Assembly: GCA_902493615.1 (NCBI GenBank)
Contig: CABUQK010000002.1
Location: forward strand, 1-48,608
Direction of reading: 5' to 3'
Length of the DNA: 48,608 nucleotides
Origin: an uncultured Collinsella sp.
GTDB taxonomy: Bacteria > Actinomycetota > Coriobacteriia > Coriobacteriales > Coriobacteriaceae
Shown here: piece after piece, positions 25,951 to 35,405 of the stretch
Layout of the letters: each line of letters starts with the position of its first letter
Position numbering within the stretch: position 1 is the first letter of the stretch
Translations under genes and position numbers: made by a program
The notes under the pieces: model-generated
What the model was told of the DNA's origin: nothing
Databases searched by the model: none
The model's input: the letters and a program-made list of their open reading frames with translations, nothing else

Positions 25951-26892
25951 ATGCACGTAGCGGTCTTGGCGGGCGGTCATTCCGCTGAGCGCGAGATCTC
26001 GCTCAATTCGGGAAAGAACGTCGTGGTTGCCTTGAAGGAGGCCGGCTACACTTCGGTGGAGCTGCTCGACACGGCTGCCGATGATTTTATGGTAACCATG
26101 GCGACCGGCGGCTTTGACGTGGCGTTTATCGCCATGCACGGTGCCGGCGGCGAGGATGGCGCCATGCAGGGCGCCATGGAGACCCTGGGTATCCCCTACA
26201 CGGCCTCGGGCGTGCTTGCCAGCGCCTGCGGTGCCGACAAGGAGGTCTCTAAGCTCCTGTACGCCAAGGCGGGCATTCCCATTGCCCCCGGCCTCGCGCT
26301 CGAGGTGGGCGATGAAGTCGATATCGATCATATCGTCGAGGTTTGTGGCGAGCGCTGCTTTGTGAAGCCGGCCGTCAACGGTTCCAGCTATGGTATTTCC
26401 CTGGTCCATGAGCCCTCCGAGCTGCCCGCGGCAATCGCCAAGGCGTTTGAGTACGGTGACAAAGTGCTGGTCGAGAAGTGCATCGAGGGTACCGAGATCA
26501 CCGTCGGCGTATACGGCGAAGATGACGTGCGCGCTCTGCCGATTGTCGAGATTCGTAAGCCCGAGGACTGCGAGTTCTACGATCTGGACGTGAAGTATGT
26601 TGAACCTACGGACATCCATCGCATTCCGGCGCAGATTTCACCCGAGAATTATGCTCGTGCCCAGGAGCTTGCCTGCGCCGCTCACAAGGCCCTCGGTTGC
26701 CTGGGTATCTCGCGCAGCGATTTTATTGTGAGTGAGGACGGCCCCGTTATCCTTGAGACCAATACCATTCCCGGCATGACCGATACGTCGCTGTATCCGG
26801 ATGAGATCCGCCACACCGACGACATGACGTTCCCGCAGGTCTGTGACAGCCTGATCCGTATGGGCCTTCGTCGAGCGGGCATTGCATGCTAA
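25951..26892 (+). CDS. ddl: D-alanine-D-alanine ligase
   Basis: This 313-residue ATP-grasp enzyme has an ATG after GAGGAGGAGTCTGCCC. N-terminal VLAGGHSAEREISLNSG, central FVKPAVNGSSYGISLV and C-terminal VILETNTIPGMTDTSL are typical of Ddl. It makes the D-Ala-D-Ala dipeptide for peptidoglycan precursors. The stop overlaps the next start (ATGCTAA), so it is coupled to the DinG-like gene. Confidence 0.96.
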   Translation: MHVAVLAGGHSAEREISLNSGKNVVVALKEAGYTSVELLDTAADDFMVTMATGGFDVAFIAMHGAGGEDGAMQGAMETLGIPYTASGVLASACGADKEVSKLLYAKAGIPIAPGLALEVGDEVDIDHIVEVCGERCFVKPAVNGSSYGISLVHEPSELPAAIAKAFEYGDKVLVEKCIEGTEITVGVYGEDDVRALPIVEIRKPEDCEFYDLDVKYVEPTDIHRIPAQISPENYARAQELACAAHKALGCLGISRSDFIVSEDGPVILETNTIPGMTDTSLYPDEIRHTDDMTFPQVCDSLIRMGLRRAGIAC

Positions 26893-29780
26893 TCGAGGAC
26901 GCGGTTTCGTCAGGAACGCCGCAGTTTGTCATCGACTCCTATGCCACGCTTGCCGAACGCGCCAAAACGCAGTCCTTCGGTCTTATCGAGGAAGATGTAA
27001 TTGTCCTCGATACCGAGACCACAGGTCTTTCGGTGCAGGACAACGAGCTGATCGAGATCTCGGCGGCCCGTCTTTCGGGCCGCGAGATCGTCGACCGTTT
27101 CGATACCTTCGTGCATCCCAAGCAGCTGATTCCCGCCGAGATTACCGAGCTCACGAGCATTACAAATGCCGATGTGGCAGATGCCCCGTCGGCCGTTGAG
27201 GCCGTCGCCGCTCTCGCCGATTTTGTCGGTGGTTGCCCGGTGATCGCACATAACGCCACGTTCGACCGCTCGTTTATCGAGTCGGTCAAAGGCGGCGTCA
27301 ACGTGAGCGATATTTGGATCGATTCGCTGGCGCTGTCGCGAATCGCGCTTCCGCGCCTGGCCTCGCACAAGCTGTCTTTTATGGCCGATCTGTTTGGCTG
27401 TGACTCGGTATCACACCGCGCCAATGCCGACGTCGACGCCCTGTGTGGCGTATGGCGCGTGTTGCTCGTGGCGCTCACCGACTTGCCCCAGGGCCTCATG
27501 GCGCGCCTAGCCGACATGCATCCGGATGTGCCTTGGTCCTATCGTCCTATCTTCTCATTCTTGGCAGGGCAGAACCCTGGTTCTATCTTCTCTCTCAGCG
27601 CCGCTCGTGCTGACGTTCTCAAGGCCGATCGCGCCGACGATCGGGTGGACGCCGACGAACTACCGGTCCTCAAGATGCCGAGTCGTGAGGAGATTGAGGC
27701 AGACTATGCGCCGGGTGGCCTGGTCAATCGCATGTATCCCGCATACGAGCCGCGTGATGAGCAGATCGCGATGGCGCTCGAGGTCCGCGATGCGCTGGTC
27801 ACGGGCACTCATCGTGTAATTGAGGCGGGCACAGGCGTCGGCAAATCGATGGCCTATCTGGTGCCTTTTGCCGAGGCAGCACGCCGTAACAACATCACGG
27901 TTGGTATTGCGACCAAATCGAACAATCTTGCCGACCAGCTCATGTACCATGAGCTGCCAAAACTTGCCGAGCAACTGGACGGTGGTCTGTCATTTTGCGC
28001 TCTCAAGGGGTATGACCACTATCCGTGCCTGCGCAAGCTCGAGCGCATGAGCCGCGGCCAGGTCGAGATTACCACCAAGCGCGATCCGGCGGACACGCTC
28101 ACGGCGGTCGCGGTCATTATGGCGTACGTCTGCCAATCAGCCGATGGCGACCTCGACTCGCTCGGTATTCGGTGGCGCAGCGTCAACCGTCCCGACTTTA
28201 CGACGGCGTCGCGCGAGTGCGCCCGTCGTCTATGCCCGTTTTTCCCCGATAAATGCCTGGTCCACGGCGCTCGCCGTCGTGCGGCGCATGCCGATGTGGT
28301 GGTCACCAACCATTCCCTGCTGTTCCGCAATGTCGCGGCCGAGGGCAGGATTTTACCTCCGATTCGTCATTGGGTAATCGACGAGGCCCATTCCATCGAG
28401 CGCGAGGCGCGCCGCCAGTGGGCGCGCGTGGTGTCGGCGGACGAATCACGCGTTTTGTTTGAGCGCCTGGGTGGCTCGAGCACCGGCGCGCTAAGCCAGG
28501 TTTCCCGTGATTTGGCAACCTCCGAGGGCTCTACGCTCTATTTGGGCCTTACTGCCAAGGCGACGTCGACGGTTGCGCGCGCGAGCATGGCAATCGCCGA
28601 CGTGTTCGATGGCGTTCGCGAGCTCGGCCGCCGTGCCCGTGGGGGTTATGACAATGCCAATCTATGGATTGGCCCCGAGCTGCGCGAATCTGACGACTGG
28701 CATGATTTCTTACCGTCGGCCTACACTGCCATCGACGCATTGGAGCAAGCTGACAAGAGCGTCGACGCGCTGGTGCAAGCCGTCGCCGCCGACAAGCCCG
28801 AGGTTGTTGTCGACCTGGGTGATATCTCGCGCCGCTTGCACGAGCTGGCCGAGAACCTCAAACTCATCATTGACGGCACCGATGAACACTACGTGTATTC
28901 GCTGCAGGTCAATCGCAGGCTGCGTGCCGGCGGAGAGTCAATGACCGCAGAGCGCATCGACATTGGCGAGGCCTTGGCAACCGAGTGGCTGCCCGAGGTT
29001 CACACGGCCATCTTTGCCTCGGCGACCATGACGGTGTCCAAAAGCTTTGAACACTTTAACCACGCGGTCGGCCTCGATCGCATCGGTGCTTCAACATCCT
29101 CATCGCTGCACTTGGACTCGAGCTACGACTTCGATTCGAACATGGCTGTGGTCGTTGCAGGCGATATCCCCGATCCGCGCGATCGTGAGAGCTATCTTAC
29201 GGCGCTCGAGCGCGTGCTGGTCGACGCCCATCTTGCCATGGGCGGATCGGTGCTCACGCTGTTCACCAACAGGCGCGACATGGAAGACCTGTACGCCCGC
29301 GTTGAGCCCAAGATGGCCCGTGCGGGTCTGGAGCTCAACTGCCAGCAGCGCAACTCATCTCCTCGTCGCCTGCGCGACCGGTTTATCAACGAGCCGACCT
29401 CCTCGCTTTTTGCGCTTAAGGCCTTCTGGGAGGGATTCGACGCCAGCGGCGAGACGCTGCGCTGCGTCATCATTCCCAAGCTGCCGTTCTCGAGCCCCAC
29501 GGACCCGCTCTCGTGCGAGCGCAACCTGCGCGAAGACCGCGCTTGGGCGCGCTATTCGCTGCCCGAGGCAGTGCTCGAGGTCAAGCAGGCGGCCGGCCGC
29601 CTTATCCGCTCGTCGACTGATTGCGGCGTGCTGATTCTGGCCGACCCGCGCCTGGTGACGAAGGGCTACGGAAAGAAGTTCTTAACGTCGCTGCCCACGA
29701 GCTCCTACCAGCGCATCGAATCGGCGCAGATCGGCCACTATCTGCAGCTGTGGCGCGCACGCCACGAGCGGCGGCGCTAA
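26886..29780 (+). CDS. dinG: exonuclease-DinG-type helicase fusion
   Basis: The 964-residue protein has an N-terminal DEDD exonuclease domain (VLDTETTGLS, VIAHNATFDRSFIE and the HRANADVD motif; about residues 35-200). A DinG/XPD-like superfamily 2 helicase follows with Walker A GTGVGKSMAYL and DEAH box VIDEAHSIERE. Cysteines in KGYDHYPCLRKL and ECARRLCPFFPDKC suit an Fe-S cluster. This exonuclease-helicase fusion is known in Gram-positives. It acts in DNA repair or unwinding of structured DNA. The stop codon overlaps the converging WYL gene by 3 bases. Confidence 0.93.
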   Translation: MLIEDAVSSGTPQFVIDSYATLAERAKTQSFGLIEEDVIVLDTETTGLSVQDNELIEISAARLSGREIVDRFDTFVHPKQLIPAEITELTSITNADVADAPSAVEAVAALADFVGGCPVIAHNATFDRSFIESVKGGVNVSDIWIDSLALSRIALPRLASHKLSFMADLFGCDSVSHRANADVDALCGVWRVLLVALTDLPQGLMARLADMHPDVPWSYRPIFSFLAGQNPGSIFSLSAARADVLKADRADDRVDADELPVLKMPSREEIEADYAPGGLVNRMYPAYEPRDEQIAMALEVRDALVTGTHRVIEAGTGVGKSMAYLVPFAEAARRNNITVGIATKSNNLADQLMYHELPKLAEQLDGGLSFCALKGYDHYPCLRKLERMSRGQVEITTKRDPADTLTAVAVIMAYVCQSADGDLDSLGIRWRSVNRPDFTTASRECARRLCPFFPDKCLVHGARRRAAHADVVVTNHSLLFRNVAAEGRILPPIRHWVIDEAHSIEREARRQWARVVSADESRVLFERLGGSSTGALSQVSRDLATSEGSTLYLGLTAKATSTVARASMAIADVFDGVRELGRRARGGYDNANLWIGPELRESDDWHDFLPSAYTAIDALEQADKSVDALVQAVAADKPEVVVDLGDISRRLHELAENLKLIIDGTDEHYVYSLQVNRRLRAGGESMTAERIDIGEALATEWLPEVHTAIFASATMTVSKSFEHFNHAVGLDRIGASTSSSLHLDSSYDFDSNMAVVVAGDIPDPRDRESYLTALERVLVDAHLAMGGSVLTLFTNRRDMEDLYARVEPKMARAGLELNCQQRNSSPRRLRDRFINEPTSSLFALKAFWEGFDASGETLRCVIIPKLPFSSPTDPLSCERNLREDRAWARYSLPEAVLEVKQAAGRLIRSSTDCGVLILADPRLVTKGYGKKFLTSLPTSSYQRIESAQIGHYLQLWRARHERRR

Positions 29781-30694
29781 AGCGGACAGACGAGGGTTTT
29801 TGCCATATCGCACAGACGCTTTGACAGGGTGGGGTCATCCAAGATGCGGATGGCTCCGCCCGCTGCGATTATCTGGCTCAGTAGCCAACGCTCGGAGCCG
29901 TAATGCACGGTTACCGTTGCCATGTCTGCCCCGCTGCGCTCGATTAGGGTGATGCCGGCCCAGTCCAGATGTTCCGCCATATCGAATGGCATCAGGAGCT
30001 TTGCGCTGCGCTGCGTCCGGGCAAGGGAATCGTGGAGGGATGCGACGTCCGGTGCGTGAGGCACGACGGAGTCTTCCGTCAAGGCGAGTCCCTCGATTTT
30101 ATCCATGCGATAGGTGCGCTGCTCATCGACCGCGATGTCCCAGGCAATCAGGTATGTTTGGTCGCCGTTTGCCGTAATGCGCAAGGGGTCGACCAGACGA
30201 TCGCGTGGCCGTGCATCGTCCATCGAGCGATACGAGATGCGGCAGCGAACGCCGTCCTGAATGGCGCAGCTCAGCTGCTGCCAGTGCGACCCGTGGTTGA
30301 CGGTGTCAAAGACGCGCTGGTTATAGCCAAGCTCTTCGGGTAGAAGGGCATGTCGAATCCGAGCTGCCGCCTGGGGATCGATCCCCAACGATTCAAGTTC
30401 GTGGTTGAGCACAGCGCCCTCGGCGGCACTCAGGCGCAGCGGTAGCACACGACCGGCGTCACCGGTGAGGACCACACGCTCGCCGCGGCATTTGCAGATG
30501 ATGCGCGCGCCCGATTCTCGGTCCGCGAGCGTCGAGACGATCTCGAGAATCTCGTCGAGCGACACCCCCGTGATGTCAAATCGACTGCAAATCTCGGTTC
30601 GTGTCATGCCGCTCTCGCCGGCGGCGTAGAGGGCCTCCATGATGTCGATGGCGCGCGAGAGCCTCTGCTCGCTGGTGAGTTTACGCACGGGCAT
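29777..30694 (-). CDS. WYL-domain transcriptional regulator (PafC-like)
   Basis: The protein is 305 residues from the ATG at 30694, with AAAGGA upstream; it overlaps the preceding gene by 14 bases. An HTH-like N-terminus (RLSRAIDIMEALYAAGESGMTRTEICSRFDITGVSLDEILEIV) is followed by a WYL-type ligand domain (CRISYRSMDDARPRDRLVDPLRITANGDQTYLIAWDIAVDEQRTYRMDKIEGL) and a WCX-like end. Pairs of WYL proteins like this match PafBC, which controls DNA-damage genes in mycobacteria. The neighbouring dinG is a plausible, untested target. Confidence 0.85.
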   Translation of the reverse strand: MPVRKLTSEQRLSRAIDIMEALYAAGESGMTRTEICSRFDITGVSLDEILEIVSTLADRESGARIICKCRGERVVLTGDAGRVLPLRLSAAEGAVLNHELESLGIDPQAAARIRHALLPEELGYNQRVFDTVNHGSHWQQLSCAIQDGVRCRISYRSMDDARPRDRLVDPLRITANGDQTYLIAWDIAVDEQRTYRMDKIEGLALTEDSVVPHAPDVASLHDSLARTQRSAKLLMPFDMAEHLDWAGITLIERSGADMATVTVHYGSERWLLSQIIAAGGAIRILDDPTLSKRLCDMAKTLVCPL

Positions 30695-31703
30695 GCTCGT
30701 GCACCGTCCTTTCAATGAGGTGGTTCCACGCCTGTTTGAGCGATTTGGGGGCCACGGGCCTCATGCCGTCCATGGCGTGGGCCATGCAAAATGAGGCGGC
30801 GGCTTCAAGGTCGCGCACGTCAACGGTCCAGGTCCATCCTGCATCGGTGTGTGCGAGCTCACCTCGCCCACGCGTGAGGCCGTTGATCATATCGATTTGC
30901 GTCTGAGGGGCGAACGAGAACGCGGCTGCAACGGGCGGTCGGTCGGCAAAATCGAATTCAAAGAACAGATAGTCGTTGAGATTGAAGTTCGCGGGGATGA
31001 CGTAGGCCTTCGAAGGACGCCAAGCGCGTACGATACGGTCGCAGCGGAATGTCCTGATGTCGTCGGTGACGTTGTCGAGGCCGCAGAAGTACGCCACGCC
31101 CTCGCGCTCGAACATGCCGTAGACGCAGACGGTACGTTCTTTCTGCTCGCCGCGTCCGTTCTGATATAAAAATCGCAGCGCGCATCGCTCGGCAAAGGCG
31201 CTCCATACCGCATCGACGGTGGGAGAGCGGCGGATCGGTGCTTCGTCCACCGCAGACATGCCGGTGAGGTAGGCAATTTTGGAGCGAATGTCGGCAAGCG
31301 GCGCGGCAAAGGTGGAAGAGCCGGCCGCTAGTGTCTGGTCGATGGCGTTGAGCAGGATATCGGCGTCGTCTGCGGTGATGAGGCCGCCTGCCGCAAACGT
31401 GTGCTCGCGGTCGATTGTCCACGAGCTTTCCTCGGTCTCCTGCGCACCGGCGGGGCGAACCTCCTTGATTAAGATGCCACGCTCGAGCAGTTTGTCACGA
31501 TCGCGCCGAAACTTGCGCTTATCCGAGTCGATATTGCCCGAGCCATATCCCAGGTCAGAATCCAAGACGATCTGCTCGGTCGTCAGCGGTTCGGGGGAGC
31601 TATTGAGCACAAAGAAAAGGTTGAGGATGCGCTGAGCCGTTTTATCGAAACTGGGCTCCGAATTCCCCTTTTTAATTGTCTCGGTCGTGTCGCTTGCCGT
31701 CAT
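30681..31703 (-). CDS. WYL-domain transcriptional regulator (PafB-like)
   Basis: The 340-residue protein is the upstream partner of the WYL pair. The HTH region (FDKTAQRILNLFFVLNSSPEPLTTEQIVLDSD...KRKFRRDRDKLLERGILI) and the WYL core (CALRFLYQNGRGEQKERTVCVYGMFEREGVAYFCGLDNVTDDIRTFRCDRIVRA) are clear. Ligand may be ssDNA as in PafBC, by family analogy. The gene is divergent from the giant M28-like gene. Confidence 0.85.
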   Translation of the reverse strand: MTASDTTETIKKGNSEPSFDKTAQRILNLFFVLNSSPEPLTTEQIVLDSDLGYGSGNIDSDKRKFRRDRDKLLERGILIKEVRPAGAQETEESSWTIDREHTFAAGGLITADDADILLNAIDQTLAAGSSTFAAPLADIRSKIAYLTGMSAVDEAPIRRSPTVDAVWSAFAERCALRFLYQNGRGEQKERTVCVYGMFEREGVAYFCGLDNVTDDIRTFRCDRIVRAWRPSKAYVIPANFNLNDYLFFEFDFADRPPVAAAFSFAPQTQIDMINGLTRGRGELAHTDAGWTWTVDVRDLEAAASFCMAHAMDGMRPVAPKSLKQAWNHLIERTVHEHARA

Positions 31704-31901
31704 AGAGTCCTCGCATGAGAAGGTGGTTTGCTGCCATGATTTTAGTCCGATATGGAGATTAGGCTATATCCTTGTCCGCTCGGGGCGTTAAGATGGCCCG
31801 AATTCGGTCGTTTGCGCTCGCTCGGGGTATACTTTCGACTATATACGGTTCTAATGTGCATGCATTGGGCCTATTTGTCGGATTATGGATGTGGAGCGCA
31901 C

Positions 31902-34900
31902 ATGGCGAACACCCAGAACTATATTAACCACCTGCTGCAGAACACCGGCATTACGCCGGCATGCAGCGAAGAAGAGCGCTTGGCTGCCGAGGATATCGCT
32001 CAGATCTTCCGCAACCACGGCTTTGATCCCGAGGTTCAGGAGTTCAATGCCCCGGCGCCCAGTAGGTTGGCATTTGCCGTTACCGGTATTCTTGCGTTTG
32101 CCGGCGCCCTGCTGATGGGCATCGGCGGCGGTATCGGCTTGGTCGGCACCTTGCTGGCTATTGTCGGCGCCGTTCTTTACGTGCTCGAGCGCACGGGCCA
32201 CCCCGTGGTTTCGCGTCTGGGCAAGACGGGCGTGAGCCAAAATGTCATCGCCTACCACAAGGCCTCGGGCCCGCTCGCGTCCCCGCGTAACCGCCCGGTG
32301 GTCGTTGTCGCACACTACGACTCTCCCCGTGCCGAGCTGCTCGCCCGCGAGCCTTATGCTTCGTATCGTGCGCTCATCGCCAAGCTGTTGCCCGTTGCCA
32401 CGGTTGCCCCCGCTGCCGTTGCCATCCTGCGTATCCTGCCGCTCCCCGGCGCGCTCAAGGTTCTGCTGTGGATTGTCGCGATCCTCGCTTCCCTCGTTGC
32501 ACTTGCCAACGCGGCAAACATCATCTCTAACCGCCATATTCTTCCCTATACGTCCGGCGCGGTGTGCAACAAGTCTTCTGTCGCCGCTATGCTCGGCGTT
32601 ATGGACAACGTTGCTCCCTTCCAGGGCGAAAACGAGTTTCCCGACGATGTTCCGTTCGATACCTATTTTGGGGAGCAGAAGCGTCGTGCCGAGGAAATGG
32701 CGCGTGCAGCGGCGGAGTATGCCGCGGCCCAGCAGCAAAACGACTACGGCAACACCATCGAGTACGAAGAGCCTACCTACGCCGAGGACGAGTTCGGTCA
32801 GCCGATTGCTCCCGACGCTCAGACCGAGCCCGAACAGGGTGAGGCTTTCGACGAGCAGATCGAGGGCTTTGAGGGTGCGTCTGCCGACGAGACGCTGATT
32901 GGCGCCATCGTGCCCGAGGATCAGAATCAGGCTGTCCAGGCTGAAGAGTTCAATGACGAGGTTTCCGCTGCCGAGCCGGTGGAGGAGCCTGTCGCGGCCG
33001 AGCCCGAGCCCAAGCTCTATCGCAATGCCGCCGGCAACATCCGCTTTGGTTCGGATGCCATCCGTGCGCTCGGAATGCTTCCCGAGTCCTGCACGCTCGA
33101 TTACGAGGAGGGCGAGGAGCCGACGTTTGAGCCCGAGCCTGCCCCCGTCGTGACTGCGCCTGCGCCCGCTGTCACCGTGGATGATGAGTCTGCCGCGGTT
33201 GCCGCTGCCGTTGCCGAGCCCGAGGCGGTGTCCGCGATCGATCCCGCGGCAGGACTGGACGTTTTGGCTCCCGCCGCGCCGGCGCAAGACGTTGCGGACG
33301 AGTCTGACGACGATTACGTTGAACAGCCGAGGCGTGTGTCTTACGAAAGCGATACTGATTTCTCGGCCGAGATTCCCGCGGCAACGCCCCATGCCGACAT
33401 TGCATCCGCGTTCTCGTCGATTGGCGCCAGCGCTTCCAACTTCTTTAAGGGTGCGCTTGCAAAGGGCAAGAAATTTGTCGACGATTTCGAGGAGAAGCGC
33501 GCTGCCGCACGCGAGGCTGCCGAGCAGGAGGCTATCGCTCAGCAGCAGGCAGCCGAGGCGGCACGTGAGCACGCGGCGCAAGAGTTCGAGCAGAACGAGG
33601 CTATGCAGTCCGCGCCCGTCGACGCCGCCGAAGCTACAACGTCCTTTGAGTCCCAGCAACCGGCGTCCGCGGATGTTGTTGAGGCGACGACGTCTTTCGA
33701 GGCTCAGCAGCACGTCGATAGCACCATGTCGTTTGATGCCGCGCAGTTCGATTCCACGATAACGTTTGAAAAGCAAGGCACCGCGATTGCCGAGCCCCTT
33801 CCTGTTTCCGATGAGCAGGGCGACGCGGCAGACGATGACGAGCCCATTGATGCTGCCGAAATTCAGGATGCTGCCGAGGACGAGTCCGTCGAGGCCAACT
33901 CTGACGAAGAGCAATACGCGGCAGCCGATCAAGGTGATTCGACCGAGGTCGAGCAGGAGGAAGTGCCTGCGGTTTCCGAGACTCCCGAGACGGATGAGTC
34001 GAGGCCTTATTCCACGCAGATTTTCACCATGCCGACCCCGAGTGGTTCCGGTGCCACGGTTGCCAATGTCGCTCCCACCCAGGACGAAACGGTCGATTCC
34101 CTTATGGCCCAGATTTCCTCCCAGGCATCGCCGCGTCCGCAGATGAATGTTCCCGATCCGGCGTCGGCACCGTCGCCTGCACCTTCCTCGTCTCCGCTGG
34201 CTTCGGTCCCCGATCCGTCGCTGCCGTCCATGAAGCAGGCAAACGTTGCGTCTCGCACGTCGCTGTTCGACCTTCCCGATCCCTCTGCCCAGGTCAACGA
34301 CCCCTTTGCTACCGCCCAAGGTCCCGAACCCACATCGGCACCCGTTGCGCCTCCTATGCCCGTTGCGTCGGGCGCGCAGCCGATCGAGACCATTTCGGCT
34401 CCCGCCCCGGCGGCACCCAAGTCTCGTAAGCGCGGCCTGGGTGGCCTGTTCGGTCGTAAAAAGAAAAACGAGCAGGACAGCATGAGTGACTGGCTGGGCG
34501 TCGAAGACGATTACGATGCCAAGAAATCCGGTCGCGGTATCGGTTCGTGGGATAACTTCGAGGACGATAACGATGGCTGGAAGGGTGGCGCTACGTCTTC
34601 CGATGGTGCTTCTTCCGAAGATATGCTCTCGGCTGTCGCCTCTATGGGCGATGATGAGCTGCTCGGTCACGATATCTGGTTTGTGGCAACGGGCGCCTCG
34701 GATTGTGATGGCGCCGGTATGAAGGCCTTCCTGGCTTCGCATCGCGATAAGCTCCGCGGCGTATTCTTCATCAATCTTGAATCCGTCGGCGCCGGTAGGC
34801 TTTCGGTGGTGACGGTTGAGGGCGAACAGCAGCTGCTCAAGGGCGATCGCCGCATCATGAACCTGGTCAGCAAGGTGTGCAAGTCGTTCCATGTCGATTG

Positions 34901-35099
34901 TGGCGCGCTCGAGATGCCCTATGCCAAGACCGATGCCTATGCCGCGCTCGAGGCGAGCCGCCGAGCCCTCACCATCGCCGGCGTGGACGGCACGCGTCTG
35001 GCTTGCGCTCGTACCGAGGACGACCTGCCCCACAATGTCAACCCGACGAACATTGCCACGGTATCCGAGGTCGTGACCGAGGTTATCCGCCGTTCGTAG
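31902..35099 (+). CDS. giant membrane M28-fold protein with disordered insert
   Basis: The protein is 1065 residues from the ATG at 31902 (GGAG eight bases before); the upstream in-frame extension to 31752 is non-conserved in look. M28-type elements: AHYDS (H138, D140), then SGAVCNKSSVAAML where the usual DN metal-bridging Asp is Cys222. About 670 residues of E/A/P/S-rich insert follow. The fold resumes at about 922 with DIWFVATGASDCDGAGMKAF, where the usual Glu-Glu pair is Ser-Asp. INLESVG and a final His (DDLPHNVNP, 1044) follow. Four hydrophobic segments lie at 56-95 and 157-207. Peptidase activity is therefore doubtful. The insert has TTSFE, TMSFD and TITFE repeats. Confidence 0.75.
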   Translation: MANTQNYINHLLQNTGITPACSEEERLAAEDIAQIFRNHGFDPEVQEFNAPAPSRLAFAVTGILAFAGALLMGIGGGIGLVGTLLAIVGAVLYVLERTGHPVVSRLGKTGVSQNVIAYHKASGPLASPRNRPVVVVAHYDSPRAELLAREPYASYRALIAKLLPVATVAPAAVAILRILPLPGALKVLLWIVAILASLVALANAANIISNRHILPYTSGAVCNKSSVAAMLGVMDNVAPFQGENEFPDDVPFDTYFGEQKRRAEEMARAAAEYAAAQQQNDYGNTIEYEEPTYAEDEFGQPIAPDAQTEPEQGEAFDEQIEGFEGASADETLIGAIVPEDQNQAVQAEEFNDEVSAAEPVEEPVAAEPEPKLYRNAAGNIRFGSDAIRALGMLPESCTLDYEEGEEPTFEPEPAPVVTAPAPAVTVDDESAAVAAAVAEPEAVSAIDPAAGLDVLAPAAPAQDVADESDDDYVEQPRRVSYESDTDFSAEIPAATPHADIASAFSSIGASASNFFKGALAKGKKFVDDFEEKRAAAREAAEQEAIAQQQAAEAAREHAAQEFEQNEAMQSAPVDAAEATTSFESQQPASADVVEATTSFEAQQHVDSTMSFDAAQFDSTITFEKQGTAIAEPLPVSDEQGDAADDDEPIDAAEIQDAAEDESVEANSDEEQYAAADQGDSTEVEQEEVPAVSETPETDESRPYSTQIFTMPTPSGSGATVANVAPTQDETVDSLMAQISSQASPRPQMNVPDPASAPSPAPSSSPLASVPDPSLPSMKQANVASRTSLFDLPDPSAQVNDPFATAQGPEPTSAPVAPPMPVASGAQPIETISAPAPAAPKSRKRGLGGLFGRKKKNEQDSMSDWLGVEDDYDAKKSGRGIGSWDNFEDDNDGWKGGATSSDGASSEDMLSAVASMGDDELLGHDIWFVATGASDCDGAGMKAFLASHRDKLRGVFFINLESVGAGRLSVVTVEGEQQLLKGDRRIMNLVSKVCKSFHVDCGALEMPYAKTDAYAALEASRRALTIAGVDGTRLACARTEDDLPHNVNPTNIATVSEVVTEVIRRS

Positions 35100-35120
35100 A
35101 CGGAGCTCTAAGGAGTCAAC

Positions 35121-35339
35121 GTGTTTTCGTATATTAAGCGCCATTGGCCTGTCTACGTGATTTTGACCTTGATTGCCATTGCGTTAGGATTTGGGGCTGC
35201 CTACATCGTGGGTGCGAAGGGCTCGACCCCCGCCTCCGCGATCAGCGAAGAGGTGGAGCAAGAACAGAGCACGGGTGCCGATGGGATTCCTGAGTCCGAG
35301 CAGGCAATCGTTGATGGTGGATCTTCGTCTGCAGAGTAG
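35121..35339 (+). CDS. small single-pass membrane protein
   Basis: The 72-residue protein starts at a GTG after AAGGAGTCAAC. It has a short basic N-terminus (MFSYIKRHWP), one transmembrane helix (VYVILTLIAIALGFGAAYIVGA) and an acidic extracytoplasmic tail rich in E, S and G. It lies 21 bases after the giant M28-like gene and is likely co-transcribed. Possibly a partner subunit; function unknown. Confidence 0.75.
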   Translation: MFSYIKRHWPVYVILTLIAIALGFGAAYIVGAKGSTPASAISEEVEQEQSTGADGIPESEQAIVDGGSSSAE

Positions 35340-35359
35340 ATACGGCGATTTACATGATT

Positions 35360-35398
35360 GAAAGCGGGCGAGCCGGGGGACTGGCTCCCCCGCTTTTT
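35360..35398. terminator. bidirectional terminator between the small membrane gene and the adhesin
   Basis: A 14-base stem with one mismatch (AAAGCGGGCGAGCC/GGCTCCCCCGCTTT) has a T-run on the plus side and A/T on the other. It serves two converging genes. Confidence 0.8.
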
Positions 35399-35405
35399 CA
35401 TCGTG

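Noticed and set aside
31851..35144. A 1097-codon minus-strand frame
   Set aside because: It is antisense to the M28-like gene, and its G/R/L/N-rich translation comes from the repetitive acidic codons on the other strand.
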